NCBI RefSeq assembly: GCF_026914185.1
Contig: NC_070568.1
Location: forward strand, 3,430,001 to 3,494,000
Source: Puccinia triticina
Lineage: Eukaryota > Basidiomycota > Pucciniomycetes > Pucciniales > Pucciniaceae
Direction: 5' to 3'
DNA: 64,000 nt
Shown one piece after another: positions 29,862 to 41,336 of this stretch (positions are counted from its first letter, which is position 1; every line of letters starts with the position of its first letter). The notes under the pieces were generated by a model that had not been told where the DNA came from, did no database searches, and saw nothing but the letters and a program-made list of their open reading frames with translations. A program made the position numbers and the translations under genes.

Positions 29862-32800
29862 ATGACAGTACAACCAATTTTTTTGAAGGGCCCCGTGGCC
29901 CACTCTGCCAGCCCATCTGAGAGCGGTGGGGTGGGCTCTTCTCCCCGGGGGGAGGGCTCTAGCCTATCCTGGGGGCTCCTGCGAAATGTGATTAGACAGG
30001 ATCCGACCAAGGTAGCAGCCCGGGCTTTGTCGGTGACAAGACAAGCTACCAGTGTGCTCCCTTGCTCCCCTAGCAAACATGCCCCTGTGTTGGAACCGAG
30101 CATCCCAGCCTCTGTTCTCAAACACCCTATTGGTCCTAAGCTTGAGAAAAAGTGGGTGCCACCTCCTAGTCTCCTAGACAACTCAGGACTTACCAGATAT
30201 ATTCTCACAAATACTGGATCACTCACTACCCCTCAGCTATATAGTGCGCTAACCAATGCGCTCAAACACCATCCTCCTACAATGCGAGGACTGGTTAAAG
30301 TCAAACAGATCTACCAACCTAATTGGAGACAACATTTTGACTTATGGGTAAAAAATGAAGTGGCAGCAGGACTACAAAAGTCCCTGCAGTTAGACTATCA
30401 CGGTAGACTACGTCTAACAGAGACTCTCTCTAACAGTAAAGATATTTGGATAAAAACCATAACCTCTAGTATGCTACCAAGATATCGGCTCTCCCTATGG
30501 AAAGCCTACAGAGATAGAGTCATACAGCATACTAAGAACCCCTCACCTGAAACTCCCCTTCAGTTAGGGCACTTTATGACATGGAACATTAATGGTGTCA
30601 GCTCCAAATTTCCTGTCTTAAAAGAGATACTGCACAAAAATAATGTCTCTATAGCTGGAGTACAGGAACACCTGCGCAATGTATATCAGTATACTCCAGC
30701 TGTCAAAGAATACAATCTTTTTGACCAACCAAAAGAGGAAGGGTTCAGAGGTCACTGCCTATATGTACACACCTCATTGGCTGCAAATGAAGTCCAAACA
30801 AATGACCGGCATATCATCTATGTCAAAGTGTTTGGACTGTCAAATGCAAAAACCTGGCATATCCTCTCAGTCTACCTCCCGTCAGGTAATCTAAGGAGGA
30901 AAGACAGAGCACTACAATGGAAAAAGCTCTCCTCCCTCTTGTTACCACTAACGAGGGAATCTGGTAAACCCCTCATAACCATTATGGGGGACTTCAACCA
31001 AAATGAAGACACTGTTCATAAAATCATAAATTGTGGCTCCCTTAAATGCTTAAACCTCCAACTCTGCAATGATCCTAGCTCATCAAGTACGAGAGAAGTC
31101 AAGAATAAGGAAGGTAGATCACTAGACCACTACATCAATTCCCCGGCAGCATATCTTATTGCCAAACATGCAAAAGTGGACAATCTGACTACTGATGTCA
31201 GTGACCACTGGCCAGTCTTTCTTAAACATGAGCCTGTAACCAATCACACCAGCTCCAAGGAGGTGTGGAACAGAAAGTTCATCAAAGGACATGGTATTGA
31301 ACTTGCCCTATCTAAAAAATGTGACTGTCTCAGGACAGACCATATCAACAATGAGGAAGACCTTAATGAGGTAGCTTCAGAATGGGTAGAAACCCTAAAC
31401 ACAGCAGGACGGGAGCTGGGGTTACTACAGATACCCAAAGAGCAAAGACAACTGAACTTTGATAAAGCAACTAAAGCAAAAATAGTGCGGTCCAGAAAGA
31501 CCAGAAAAGCACTTCAACAAGCGCAAAAGGCCAATAACCACAAAAAGGTTCAACAGTTGCAAGCTATCCTCATCACCCGCTCAGCGGAAGCCAAGAAAGC
31601 AATCAAAAAATATGCACAACATATCAAGCTAGTCAAGAGTAGGGAAACTAATATGCTACTCATGGCTAATGAAGGAGCAGATTTCCATAAACTCCTACAC
31701 CAAGCCCAAGGGAAATCCATCACCAAGCAGGACAATGCCCCCTGCTTCAACAATGAGGAAAAGTTGATGACTGATCCGGAAAGTATCCTACGGGCTAGAG
31801 CTGCTTACTCTGAAAAACTGGCAGCAGACCCCTCAAGAATCTCTAGGGATCCTGCCAAATGGAGTCACATTAAAGCTAGCAATATCAAATTCGACAAACT
31901 TCACATAAGTCGTACAGACAACCAGCCTACAAGTGACTCTGATAGCGTCAGCTCTGAATCCTCTACAATCCAGGACTCAGAGTCAGGACTGGACGCTGAT
32001 GCATTTATCATGGCTATACGCCAAATTAAGCAAAATGCAGCCCCAGGAAAAAGCGGGGTACTAGCCGTACATCTGAAAAAATTCCTTGAAATTGAATGCC
32101 AGCTTCAAATAACCAAGGAATGGGAAAACTGCCCGACAAACCAGTTTGGGGATAAAAAGTATCCCAAACCCTTGGACTACTCTGCAACCGCACTAGACAG
32201 ATGGTCCCCACCCTCCACTCTGATAACACCCCCCCTTGTTCACCTACTGAACATCATGCAAGGATGCATTAGACTGAAAACCCAACCAGCCTTATGGAAC
32301 AAGAAAATCCTCATCACTTTGCCTAAGCCAGGACAGGATCTGCGCTATTTAAAGAACACTCAAGGTATTACCCTATCTTGTACAGAGGGGAAACTACTAC
32401 TTACCATTATTGCTAGGGATATTTCAGACAAACTGGAAAGGCAAGGTTTCTTCACCAAAGCACAAGCAGGCTTCCGGAATGGGCAGGAAGCTATGGCTCA
32501 CGTGATCAGTCTCAATGAGATCATAAGAAGACGCCGTAACGCCAAAATAAACACATATGTTCTCTACATTGACTTCAAAAAGGCATTTGACCGGGTTCCC
32601 CACGAAAGAATGTGGGCTAAACTTCTGAATATTGGTATTCACCCTGATCTTGTAGCCATTATCAAGAAAGGGTACAATAACTCTGCCATTCAATGTAGAG
32701 TTGATGATAAACTCTCTGACCCCTTCACCAGACAAATCGGGACACGGCAGGGCTGCCCGCTCTCGCCACTCCTCTTTATCATCTTTGTCAATGACATCAA

Positions 32801-33683
32801 AGAGGTAACCAAGGGAATAACGGTCCCAGGACTGAGGGAGCCTGCGAAAGGTCTCCTTTTTGCAGATGACACCCTCATGTTTGCGGACAACTCCCAGGAA
32901 ATTACTCAGATATGTAAGAATCTTGAGAATTACTGTGCCAAATGGCACTTTGCACTTGGCCATGATAAATACGGTGTAGTAGAATACAAATGGGATATCT
33001 TGGAACCCACAACCACCATCCCATACCACTTAACTGAGGGGACCATCTGCACAGTGCCAACATACAAATATCTTGGGTGCATGAGCCCCAACATACTCGA
33101 TGTCAATGAGCCTTACCCCATCGAGGTGGCTCACGCTAAAACACTAGCCAACAAGGCTGAAAAGGCCCTATATCTATCCATCCCACTGCTATATGATAAA
33201 AACCTTCACATTCTATGCAAGGCACGGACCATTCAAACATACATAATGGCCACCGGGACCTATGGAGCAGAGTGGATAGGGATGTGCCAAAAGAGAACCA
33301 GAACAATACAATCTGTTCTAGATAGGGCCGGAAAACTGAGCTTTGGGTTATCTGAAAATAGTAAATCACTAAATACCCTGCTTATAAGTCTTGAAATGGG
33401 TATTACCCCAATATCAATCCATTGCACACTTCAACGGATCCGGATTTGGAACAAAAGTCCACACTTAGGGACCATTCTAAAGGACCTTGTCCTAAACCGC
33501 CATAAAGGAGGTAAGGGAGGGTCATGGACAAGCAATACCTTAACAGGAATAAAGAAACTGGAAAACCAAGAGGCAGAACTGGAGCGCCCATCCTCCACCA
33601 TACATAAACGCTCCCTCAATTGGATAACCAATGCTTGCAAGCTACGCAACTCACTTCACCCCTGGGGACCAATGAAAAAGTGA
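29862..33683 (+). CDS. LINE A ORF2: endonuclease and reverse transcriptase, C-terminus frameshifted
   Basis: 1273 codons from the ATG at 29862, which follows an in-frame stop. Residues 1-235 form an extension conserved in B from about residue 110 (LTNTGSLTT, KHHPPT, LWVKNEVAAGLQKSLQ). APE endonuclease motifs follow: MTWNINGVSSKF (about 238), AGVQEH, IMGDFNQ (about 373), LDHYINS, VSDHWPVF (about 446). Reverse transcriptase motifs: ILITLPKPGQD (about 815), YIDFKKAFDRVPH, GTRQGCPLSPLLFIIFVNDI, and the catalytic FADDTLMF (about 1001). The enzyme nicks the target and copies the element RNA there. A 16-base deletion near 33655 against C shifts the frame, so the zinc-motif domain is split off into the next ORF. 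No RNase H domain was recognised. Confidence 0.88.
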   Translation: MTVQPIFLKGPVAHSASPSESGGVGSSPRGEGSSLSWGLLRNVIRQDPTKVAARALSVTRQATSVLPCSPSKHAPVLEPSIPASVLKHPIGPKLEKKWVPPPSLLDNSGLTRYILTNTGSLTTPQLYSALTNALKHHPPTMRGLVKVKQIYQPNWRQHFDLWVKNEVAAGLQKSLQLDYHGRLRLTETLSNSKDIWIKTITSSMLPRYRLSLWKAYRDRVIQHTKNPSPETPLQLGHFMTWNINGVSSKFPVLKEILHKNNVSIAGVQEHLRNVYQYTPAVKEYNLFDQPKEEGFRGHCLYVHTSLAANEVQTNDRHIIYVKVFGLSNAKTWHILSVYLPSGNLRRKDRALQWKKLSSLLLPLTRESGKPLITIMGDFNQNEDTVHKIINCGSLKCLNLQLCNDPSSSSTREVKNKEGRSLDHYINSPAAYLIAKHAKVDNLTTDVSDHWPVFLKHEPVTNHTSSKEVWNRKFIKGHGIELALSKKCDCLRTDHINNEEDLNEVASEWVETLNTAGRELGLLQIPKEQRQLNFDKATKAKIVRSRKTRKALQQAQKANNHKKVQQLQAILITRSAEAKKAIKKYAQHIKLVKSRETNMLLMANEGADFHKLLHQAQGKSITKQDNAPCFNNEEKLMTDPESILRARAAYSEKLAADPSRISRDPAKWSHIKASNIKFDKLHISRTDNQPTSDSDSVSSESSTIQDSESGLDADAFIMAIRQIKQNAAPGKSGVLAVHLKKFLEIECQLQITKEWENCPTNQFGDKKYPKPLDYSATALDRWSPPSTLITPPLVHLLNIMQGCIRLKTQPALWNKKILITLPKPGQDLRYLKNTQGITLSCTEGKLLLTIIARDISDKLERQGFFTKAQAGFRNGQEAMAHVISLNEIIRRRRNAKINTYVLYIDFKKAFDRVPHERMWAKLLNIGIHPDLVAIIKKGYNNSAIQCRVDDKLSDPFTRQIGTRQGCPLSPLLFIIFVNDIKEVTKGITVPGLREPAKGLLFADDTLMFADNSQEITQICKNLENYCAKWHFALGHDKYGVVEYKWDILEPTTTIPYHLTEGTICTVPTYKYLGCMSPNILDVNEPYPIEVAHAKTLANKAEKALYLSIPLLYDKNLHILCKARTIQTYIMATGTYGAEWIGMCQKRTRTIQSVLDRAGKLSFGLSENSKSLNTLLISLEMGITPISIHCTLQRIRIWNKSPHLGTILKDLVLNRHKGGKGGSWTSNTLTGIKKLENQEAELERPSSTIHKRSLNWITNACKLRNSLHPWGPMKK

Positions 33684-34585
33684 CACCCAAACAATGGGAG
33701 CAGCTTAAACAAACCAACTCTTTCCACATTATCCTGCTAGAGAAGGAGATTAGAAGAGAATCAAAGAGATGTAAATCCGTCTGGCGATATGACCACTATG
33801 AACTAGGACGTTCCTCAAACTTTGTTCATACCTCCCTAATTATACCGGAGATCACTCAAGGGGTAATATATCTATGCCTGCTGCGTATGAATGGGTTACC
33901 AACCCTACAACGACGGATAACAGCGCTTAACGCGCAGAAACTCCCACACCAACTCCATGAGCAAACATGCCCGCTCTGCAAAGGAGACATCATGGATTCT
34001 GGGTCGGAGGAATGGAGCCATGTGCTTCTAACATTTCCAGCTCTTGAAAAGCTAAGGACCAGAACCATAGGTGGTACGGTTCTCTACCTCATTGAAGAGT
34101 TGAACTCTTCACAAATGGACATCTCTGATGAACAAATATATGTTTTACTCTTAGGTGGTCTTCTTCGTGAGACACACGCACCTACTCACAAAGCAGCTGA
34201 GGAGCTCCAATATGTCAGCAAAAACCTCACTAACTGGGTGAATGGGTATGGTCATATCCCACACCTCTATCCCAAACTTTTTGATGAGCATGGATATGTA
34301 CCAGTAGCCCGGTTCCTACAGGCTGCGGTAACCATGTTTAAGGAGGCCCTATATGAGGAAGGAAACGGCCTCAACAAAGAGCTTGACACTGAAACTGCTG
34401 AATCAAATGACATTGTTACTACCAAAGATGTCTCCAGTAGAGGTATCTCTATAATTGATGAGTCTCCAATGAGAGGGAATGTTCACACCGGGGGGGTAGA
34501 CCTGTCTACCCCCACTAGTGTGAACCAACATACGGCCAAGCCTAACGGTATGCCAGAACCCCCCCCATCTAGGGGTCTGGGGTGA
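33660..34585 (+). pseudogene. LINE A ORF2 C-terminal domain, out of frame
   Basis: Continues ORF2 in another frame after the 16-base deletion (TPKQWEQLKQ, RRITALNA). The C-terminal zinc motif reads CPLCKGDIMDSGSEEWSHVL, where the next expected Cys is Phe (LTFP; C has LTCP). The conserved block NLTNWVNGYGHIPHLYPKLF follows. The frame ends at the TGA at 34583. Confidence 0.8.
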
Positions 34586-34854
34586 CGGAGGAGGCTGGGG
34601 GGTTATTTACCGGGTAAGAAACCCGTGTGGTGAGTATATGTTGAGCTCCATGACAACATAATGATGAGATTACTTAACTCAAACAATCTCAGGCAGTTTT
34701 TTGAGTTACTACAACACTCTTTTTTCTGCCGCTCACTTTTGGACGTCCACCCTCTGCTCCAGGGTGGACTGGCAAATTTTTCCTCCTACAAATTATTCAT
34801 CTCTAATGCCTCGCATATGAGTTGGAAATAATCCGTACAAAAAAAAAAAAAAAA
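34586..34854 (+). other. LINE A 3' UTR and poly(A) tail
   Basis: Conserved with C (and partly B): GGGGGTTATTTACCGGGTAA, CACTTTTGGACGTCCACCCT, TTTCCTCCTACAAATT. It ends in 16 A (34839-34854). The next base starts LINE B. Confidence 0.8.
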
Positions 34855-37800
34855 TTGGCAGCTAATGTCACATCATGTAAGGGTAGATTTAACGTCGGGA
34901 CTTACGCCAAGAGTTCCCCTAGGAAGAGGAGGATCATGGTGCCGTCTTGTAACACTGTCTGGATGAATGAGGAAACCTATATTTCAGTGGATATGAAACC
35001 ATATGATTAAAAATACTGATCTATATCATCTCAGGACTATGTAACAAGACCAAAAACCCATGACCCCAAACCTAGCCCTCAGCCTAAGGGTGATTTACTA
35101 CTAAGTAATACAAAAAGGTATGGCCTCCTCATATGACGTACATATATTTGCACCCACCTATTGGTGCCCTGTAAATGCCTAGTACCCATGAAGAAGAGAA
35201 AACTCCCTTAATTGCAATCTCAAGCAGATTCTACCTCTCCGCGGTATCCCTAAATAACCTATCCATGATAGGCAAACTAAATGAACTGCTCAAATGGGAA
35301 CCAGTCAAACGCAAACTCACAATGTGATAAGCAAAAGACGCACTACAATAAGGCAAAAGTAAGCCCTTGGGAAGGCCCCCATAAGACCTCACCCCCATAG
35401 TATTCCCCAAAACAAAAACACATTTTTTCGTACCAAACCAGGATTAATGGTCCTTACAACCATCAATCCTGACAAGGAAATGCAAAACAAAGAAAGAAAA
35501 AGGAATGGAACGGTTGCTACTGATTTTTCTTGGGGTGTTAAATAATATTGTTATTACTTGAGGAGAGAAAGAGAATAAAAATTTAGAGAACTTGGTATTA
35601 CTATGAATTACTGGGTATAGTACAAGATGTCTTATTTATCCTTACATGAGGATTTTTCTGGGTCTGCTGTATACTTGTTTAAAGTATAATAGAGAGGAGA
35701 AAAAGAAAGAGTAGGAGAGAAGAAAAATAAGTGTAAAAGAAGGAATATATAGTGTGTATATATATGGGTAGATAAACAACATCATTAATCAGACAATATT
35801 GAGAGGAAGTGGTGACTTACTGTTATTGTACATGGAAAAACTGCAGCCAATCAACCCGGTTCACCTGCAGCTATCTGAGAAACATGAGTTCATACAACAA
35901 AGGAAAAGTTGAGACCCCCAAACTACCAAATGTCTCTCATTTTCTGTGCACATACGCTACACCTGAACCCCCCCACAAACACAGGTTCATACCAGGAAAC
36001 CCAGAACATTCAATTTATACGGAAAAATTGATAGTAATATATTCAACACCTTTCCCGGGCTGGTCCCCGGAGAAACCTTGAATATCCCTTACCACGGTCT
36101 CCTCATATCACACATATAGTACAGTCAAGTCCAGTAACAATACACTTGAGAGAATACATGCTACTGTCCCTCTGACTCATTACTAATGTGTCCCCCACTG
36201 AATATTACACAGACCAGAACCTAACCGCCCCAATGACTATATTAATCAGTTATAACAACTGAGGGATTACTACCCGTGACTTCTCTGTTATTCTTAGTCT
36301 AAAAGGGCCAATAAGGCTATAATCTGATAATCATCAGTGCTTCTCCAATGTCAACACCCCCACCAGCTTCCCCCTTCTACCAGGGAGTTTGTAATATACT
36401 GGAAGCTGTGAACCACACAGCCTGTGTCACAAGGTTATCACCTTCCAGAAATCTTGTCATCCAACTCCCACACTTGTTTAAGAATGGGAGTAATTTTTTT
36501 TTTTTTTTAAATATATGCATCTCTGATAAAAACAGGAATCAAATATATATATTAGAATCCCAGAGAGCCATCTCACTATTGCCCTCTCTCAGAAAACAAG
36601 AGAACAAACGCTCTATACCATATCCTCCACTAAAAACTCCTACCACTATAGTAAGAGAAATGGGGAGCTGTTTAGTTTACAAAAACCAAAGAGGTCAGGT
36701 AAAAAAACGACACACTCAAAATGTTCGGTGGCAGGAACTCCCATGTGCAGAGCAATACACTCACTATGTGGAATAGTTCACCATCCCGTTCAACAAAAGT
36801 GAAGCGACGTTCCCACCCTAATAACATATATAAGTCAATTAACAATCACCTCCAAACAATTGCGGATGACATTGACATGCACCCTCATAGTGTCCAAAAT
36901 CATCCGCCAGAAAATGAATCGCAGCGAACAACTCACACAAAATTCTCTCCTTAAAAGAATGAACTAAAGATCTCAAAGGGAATAACGAATCCCGTCCAAG
37001 GTCGTGTGAACACGTTGATACCATGCTACCAAGGTATAGAACAGATCCATATGAGCTATTCACAGCAAGGAAACTTAACACCAGTCAACCGAGCGCATTC
37101 GTATGAATGACCGGGAATACGCACCCTGTGGGGACAGGACTACCATGCCAAAGGTAGGATCCTCGACCTGTGAAATAATCACGTTGTCCATGATCAAACA
37201 CCGTGAGAACCTCGCCCTTGATACCCTGTAGCTGCACTGAATAAATCAGAAACGTGTACATGTCAGCGCAATACATACATACAGTGACTAGGTTATCCAA
37301 CGTCATCGAACGCTCTGAGAAAACAAAAGAAACACACCTCTACAGTAATGCTGGGGATGTGCATCACCGTCTTTTAAACAGAAACCAAAACAATCGGATC
37401 ACCTGTTGAAATCAAATAAACGTTTCACAGACACTGTCAACTACATGCATGCATTGTACAACTGTACAGTCACGTTCTTAGACAAATCAATGAACTGGGG
37501 TACTTACCTGTACCTTCACCACAAGCAATCATGACCATCATCTGATTGCTGAGAAGGGTATAAGAGACACCAGGCAGGGGAACTGAAAGTCCACTCCAGC
37601 CTCCACCCAGACTATTCACTCATCCGTTCGCTAGCACTCACAGCACGCACGCCAAGTTCTGCCCTTTTACAGTTCCGTTGAAAAACCTCCCTGAAAACTC
37701 TACGAACTTGTAAGTAAACCCACATAGACAAATGACACGCGCTCGGTCAGAGACTAACCTTTCTCCTTGCAAGGTCCAAACAATCGCCGTCCATTGTCAC

Positions 37801-37910
37801 GCAAAGATCCCGATTACACTTAAATCTGCACACCCTGCTTGATAAGTTAGTCAAACTCCCTCATGTCCAAGCACGTATAATCCATGCGCTGACCATCTAC
37901 ATACTTAGGT
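34855..37910 (+). other. Long 5' region of LINE B
   Basis: About 3.05 kb without a convincing ORF. It shares with C the start (GGCAGCTAATGTCACATCAT) and the word CCTCTCCGYGGTATCCCTA (35232-35250 here). Otherwise it is strongly diverged. Several GT..AG pairs near 37500-37910 could be leader introns. Confidence 0.55.
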
Positions 37911-39207
37911 ATGTCTACTCCGCTCAAAGCCGCCGCCACCCTTCCACCTACCAGTGCCACCAAACGCAAACCAGTAGACGGGCCTGCAGAAGCAGCACCT
38001 GGGGGTCCGGCAGGCCAGGACGAGAATGAAGGCGAGGGACTGGCCACTGATCAACCGGCCAAACGAGCTATGGCGAACATCCTCGTTTGTGAGGACTCAA
38101 ACATGTCAGATGTCCCAAGCCCCCTTGCCGGGACTGCAGACTTGGCCAACAATCCAGCTGAACTTACCTGGGTGGAGAAACGAGCAATTGTGTTGCGCCA
38201 ATCCTTGCCTCATATCCGATTCCGTGCGACCCAAGACTTGTACGGCAAGAACAAGCGCGCCGATCTTGAATATCAAGAACAGCGCAATGTGATTGTCATC
38301 CTGATCCGCGGCCTGGCGAAATTCAAGAACGTCATCAGTAAGCCAGATCATTCCCTCCACTCCGCATTCGAAAGTCTTTGAATCAAACCAGCTGCACTGC
38401 AACGGTGCAAGACTCACCGCGAGTGCGGCAATGAATACATTGCTCACCTGTCCCCGGACGACGCCCTCAAACTTCCGAGTTTCGATGGTCGCACCCGGGG
38501 TGTCTTCTACGGCACAAAGGGCGCCAAGTGCGCCTACACCTGGAACGTCAAACCAATTCGTCAAGTCAAGGTAGCTCACCAGCACGGCTGGTTTCTCCGG
38601 CTCAAGGCCCACATACCTCTCAGTGGGCCAATCAGCCAAATTGATACCCCGGCCCAGGTTGCCGAAAAGTATCCCTTGCTGATTAACCAGGGAACTGTCG
38701 AAAACCCCTGGCTCGCCAAGATCGCCTGTTCCAGTTTCAAGCACAATGGAGACACAATCAATGGCAACAGTGTCTTCAACAGAGATTTCACTTACGTTGT
38801 CACTGAAATCCCAACCGGTCTCGCCGCCAACAAATTCTGGACCGGCAAGTCGGAGACCCTCCTGGGTCAAGTCCTCGGCTTCAACACTGATCTCAAAGTG
38901 ACGCCGGCTTGCGAGACGTGTGGCTGTGAGAAACACACCACGAAGGATTGTATCTTTGCCAACCTGCTTACCGGTAGTGTGATTGCAATCGAAATCCTAG
39001 ACGACCCAATCATGGAGGTCAGCCCCAAGCGACGAGTCAAGAAGAAAACTCGGATCTCAACTGACCCCCCGGCTTACCACAGCAACCACCAATCCTCGTC
39101 TCGCAATGAAGGCCCGACTTGAGGAAGAGGCGGTGGACGTGGGACGTCGTTGAATGGCAGAGGAGCGCATGCTAGCGGCCAGGGTACAACCCCAAAACCT
39201 AGTAAGC
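37911..39207 (+). pseudogene. LINE B ORF1 exon 1, two TGA stops
   Basis: One frame from the ATG at 37911, broken only by TGA at 38379 and 39120. It matches A and C in the middle (GVFYGTKGAKCAYTWNVKPI, AEKYPLLI) and in the CCHC knuckle CETCGCEKHTTKDC (about 38908-38950). At the position of the first TGA in A and C, B has CGA (PHIRFRATQD). The TGA at 39120 sits in an Arg/Gly tail (GPT-stop-GRGGGRG), so CGA is the likely ancestor there too. Confidence 0.72.
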
Positions 39208-39268
39208 CTACGTTCACTCTCTGTCTTGTCTACCATGGTATGAATTACTTACCATTTCTCTCCTTAAG
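39202..39268 (+). other. Probable intron in LINE B ORF1
   Basis: GTAAGC at 39202 to CTCCTTAAG at 39268, at the same place as the introns of A and C. The downstream frame is phase 0, but this donor gives phase 1. Either the true donor (six bases later, now CC) has decayed or the exact splice differs. Confidence 0.45.
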
Positions 39269-39445
39269 GGGACAGGGCCCCAAGCGTCTCACGCGGCACC
39301 TCCCGTGGATCTTAAGGCGAAATTTCAGGCCATCTACCCAAAATCGCCCACCCCGGAGAGCTCCCCTCCATCCTCGCCATCGATCTCATCGCCTGAAACC
39401 ATTCGATTGGCAAAAGATATCTGGGGTCAATATAAAAAGACCTAA
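39269..39445 (+). pseudogene. LINE B ORF1 exon 2
   Basis: Open to TAA at 39443-39445. The peptide DLKAKFQAIYPKSPTPESSP aligns with DIKTQFASIYVHSP of A and C, which supports the intron before it. B has a longer tail (ETIRLAKDIWGQYKKT). Confidence 0.55.
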
Positions 39446-41006
39446 TCAATTTCTTTATTCACTTTCTTGTCATGTACATAGAATCAATATCGAAACGTTG
39501 AAAACTCACCAAATCATTGTTAATATCCACGCCCGTTCTGTCGCCGTTGTTCCTAACATCGTACAGCTTGTTCTCTCCTGACTTTCTCTGCATGTTCCTA
39601 TCATTATTGTCGCTCTAACAAATGATACATCGTGCACTTAAACTCACCAATCTCAACAAGCCAACCTGAGCTAAGAAGCATAGTCGAACTTATGGAACGT
39701 TGACATCTGGTCTCCAGAACTTGAGTGTCGAGCCCTGTGAATCTCCATTACATGAAGAAAAAAATAAGAACGCTGAGTTTCTGACGTCATTAGTCTTTTA
39801 AATCAGATTGCTATCACACTAGAAAGGCTATATACATTACCTGCTTGAGCTTGTCAACCGATTGCAAAAGAAAACCTGTGAACACTTACAAAACATCTTG
39901 CAACCTCAATCGTCAAAAGAATAACAAAAGATGTATCGTAATGCGACCGATATGATGTTGAGGTTGGGTGGGAATACAGGGGTTAGCCACATGGACCGCT
40001 AGTGGATATCCGCCTCCAATATTGGTGATAAGGAAAGACCCCCGGGTGACCTTCCATATTGCATATCGGACCCCCGATCCCCCTAGCTGAAAACCCGAGC
40101 TCACTGCGACCTGATGCGCCGCAGCGCAAAGCGCCACACCCCGCGCAGATAGCACATGTAAGCTCATACGACATACGTTGCAACCGGTTCCTGTCTTTCT
40201 AAACCTAACCACTGTGCTGTCCACTGCGGACAAACCTACATGATACCATCCTCATCCAGGCAGTTAACCTGACCCAAACAAGGTCACACCCGCAGTACAT
40301 GAGACTCACAACTTCCGGGTTCCTAAACCTAACCAACTAGGAAGAAAACCCCGGACGATCTTCCTCAATCATCCAAACCACTACCACACAACCCTCCCCA
40401 CCTAAACCAATGACCCCCTCGAGACATCACCAGGTAAGTGGCACGAATACACCACAGCTAAAAATTATCGTTAACGCTAACGATCATTCTCCACCTACAC
40501 TGTGTAATATTCCAAACAGGCGATGACCCATCCCAAACATCGCCGCAATGTCCAATCGACTCACCTCCATCCTCCTTTATTAACGTCTTCACTCCCTAAT
40601 CAGGTATGCAAGTCACTTAAAAACCCGATGTGAACCTGAAGCAATCTCCTTACGTATGCTCTACCTACCCGGACCGCTCTCCTTCAGCTGGACGAACAAA
40701 CCAAGGCTCCACCTCTCATGCACCCAGTCTCAACATCCAGGGATTGGGACGCATTGACGTCAAACGGCCTCCCTTTACGCACGTCTAAAGGGTGAGTCGC
40801 TTTCCTGGCTTCAGCGCTTTACTCCTATCGCTGGCCACTAGTCATCTCTGGACAATACTCTGCAGGTGCAAAAGACTAAGCTAGACGATCACTAACGTCC
40901 TGCTAATGCCTGAACACTCAATAGGTCACCCACTACCAAACGGACGACCAGCAACCAACACAGCACTCTAAGACCCAGCCTGAGACTAGTAAACTTCACA
41001 TCGACC
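39446..41006 (+). other. LINE B region between ORF1 and the small ORF
   Basis: About 1.56 kb, similar in length to A and C but with little nucleotide similarity. Possible introns (CAGGTATGCAAG near 40602). No ORF supported. Confidence 0.45.
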
Positions 41007-41336
41007 TTGAGCAAAACATATCTCACCAACGTTCATACAGTCCTATTACGAGCGGGTCCGTATGTGGAGGAAAACCGGGAAGACTTCTACCGGGATCGAG
41101 CCAAGGAAATCGGTAAGTTAGATGAACAACCACACATGCGTATGTTACGAGAGCATTACCCCTCACTCACTCTATCACTGAGCCAATTGCAGGGGCTGGA
41201 AGAGATCTACCTGCAAACTCTTCGCTCGTACCACCAAGGCCTGTCTTCTGATCCTTCCTTCGATCTCACTCCTTGGCCAGCGCCTAGTCACAAGGATCTT
41301 GTACATTACTTTCTACATAAATCTAATGACATGTAA
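41007..41336 (+). CDS. LINE B small middle ORF, homologue of the A and C small ORF
   Basis: 109 codons. Although the surrounding DNA is not alignable by eye, the peptide keeps the pattern of A and C: RAGPY, FYRDRAKEIG, REHYPSL, LQGLEEIYLQTLR. Conservation at this distance argues for selection on a real protein. Unlike A and C, the C-terminus is not acidic. Function unknown. Confidence 0.6.
   Translation: MSKTYLTNVHTVLLRAGPYVEENREDFYRDRAKEIGKLDEQPHMRMLREHYPSLTLSLSQLQGLEEIYLQTLRSYHQGLSSDPSFDLTPWPAPSHKDLVHYFLHKSNDM

Larger units (their letters stand above)
18118..34854 (+). mobile_element. LINE A (APE-type non-LTR retrotransposon), 5'-truncated, carrying a copia insertion
   Basis: The order is a long 5' region, ORF1 with CCHC knuckle, small middle ORF, ORF2 (endonuclease plus reverse transcriptase) and a poly(A) tail at 34839-34854. 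Sequence similarity to LINE C begins near 18118 (matching about 47633), so about 690 bases of the C 5' end are missing. A and C are close (roughly 85-90% by eye); B is a diverged relative. The only large insertion is the Ty1/copia element at 22367-27514. The clade within the APE-type LINEs (Tad/I-like) is not settled. Confidence 0.85.

Noticed and set aside
34822..35010. Frame of 62 codons starting at the LINE A poly(A)
   Set aside because: It reads Lys from the A-run and continues into the LINE B leader; no conservation in C.
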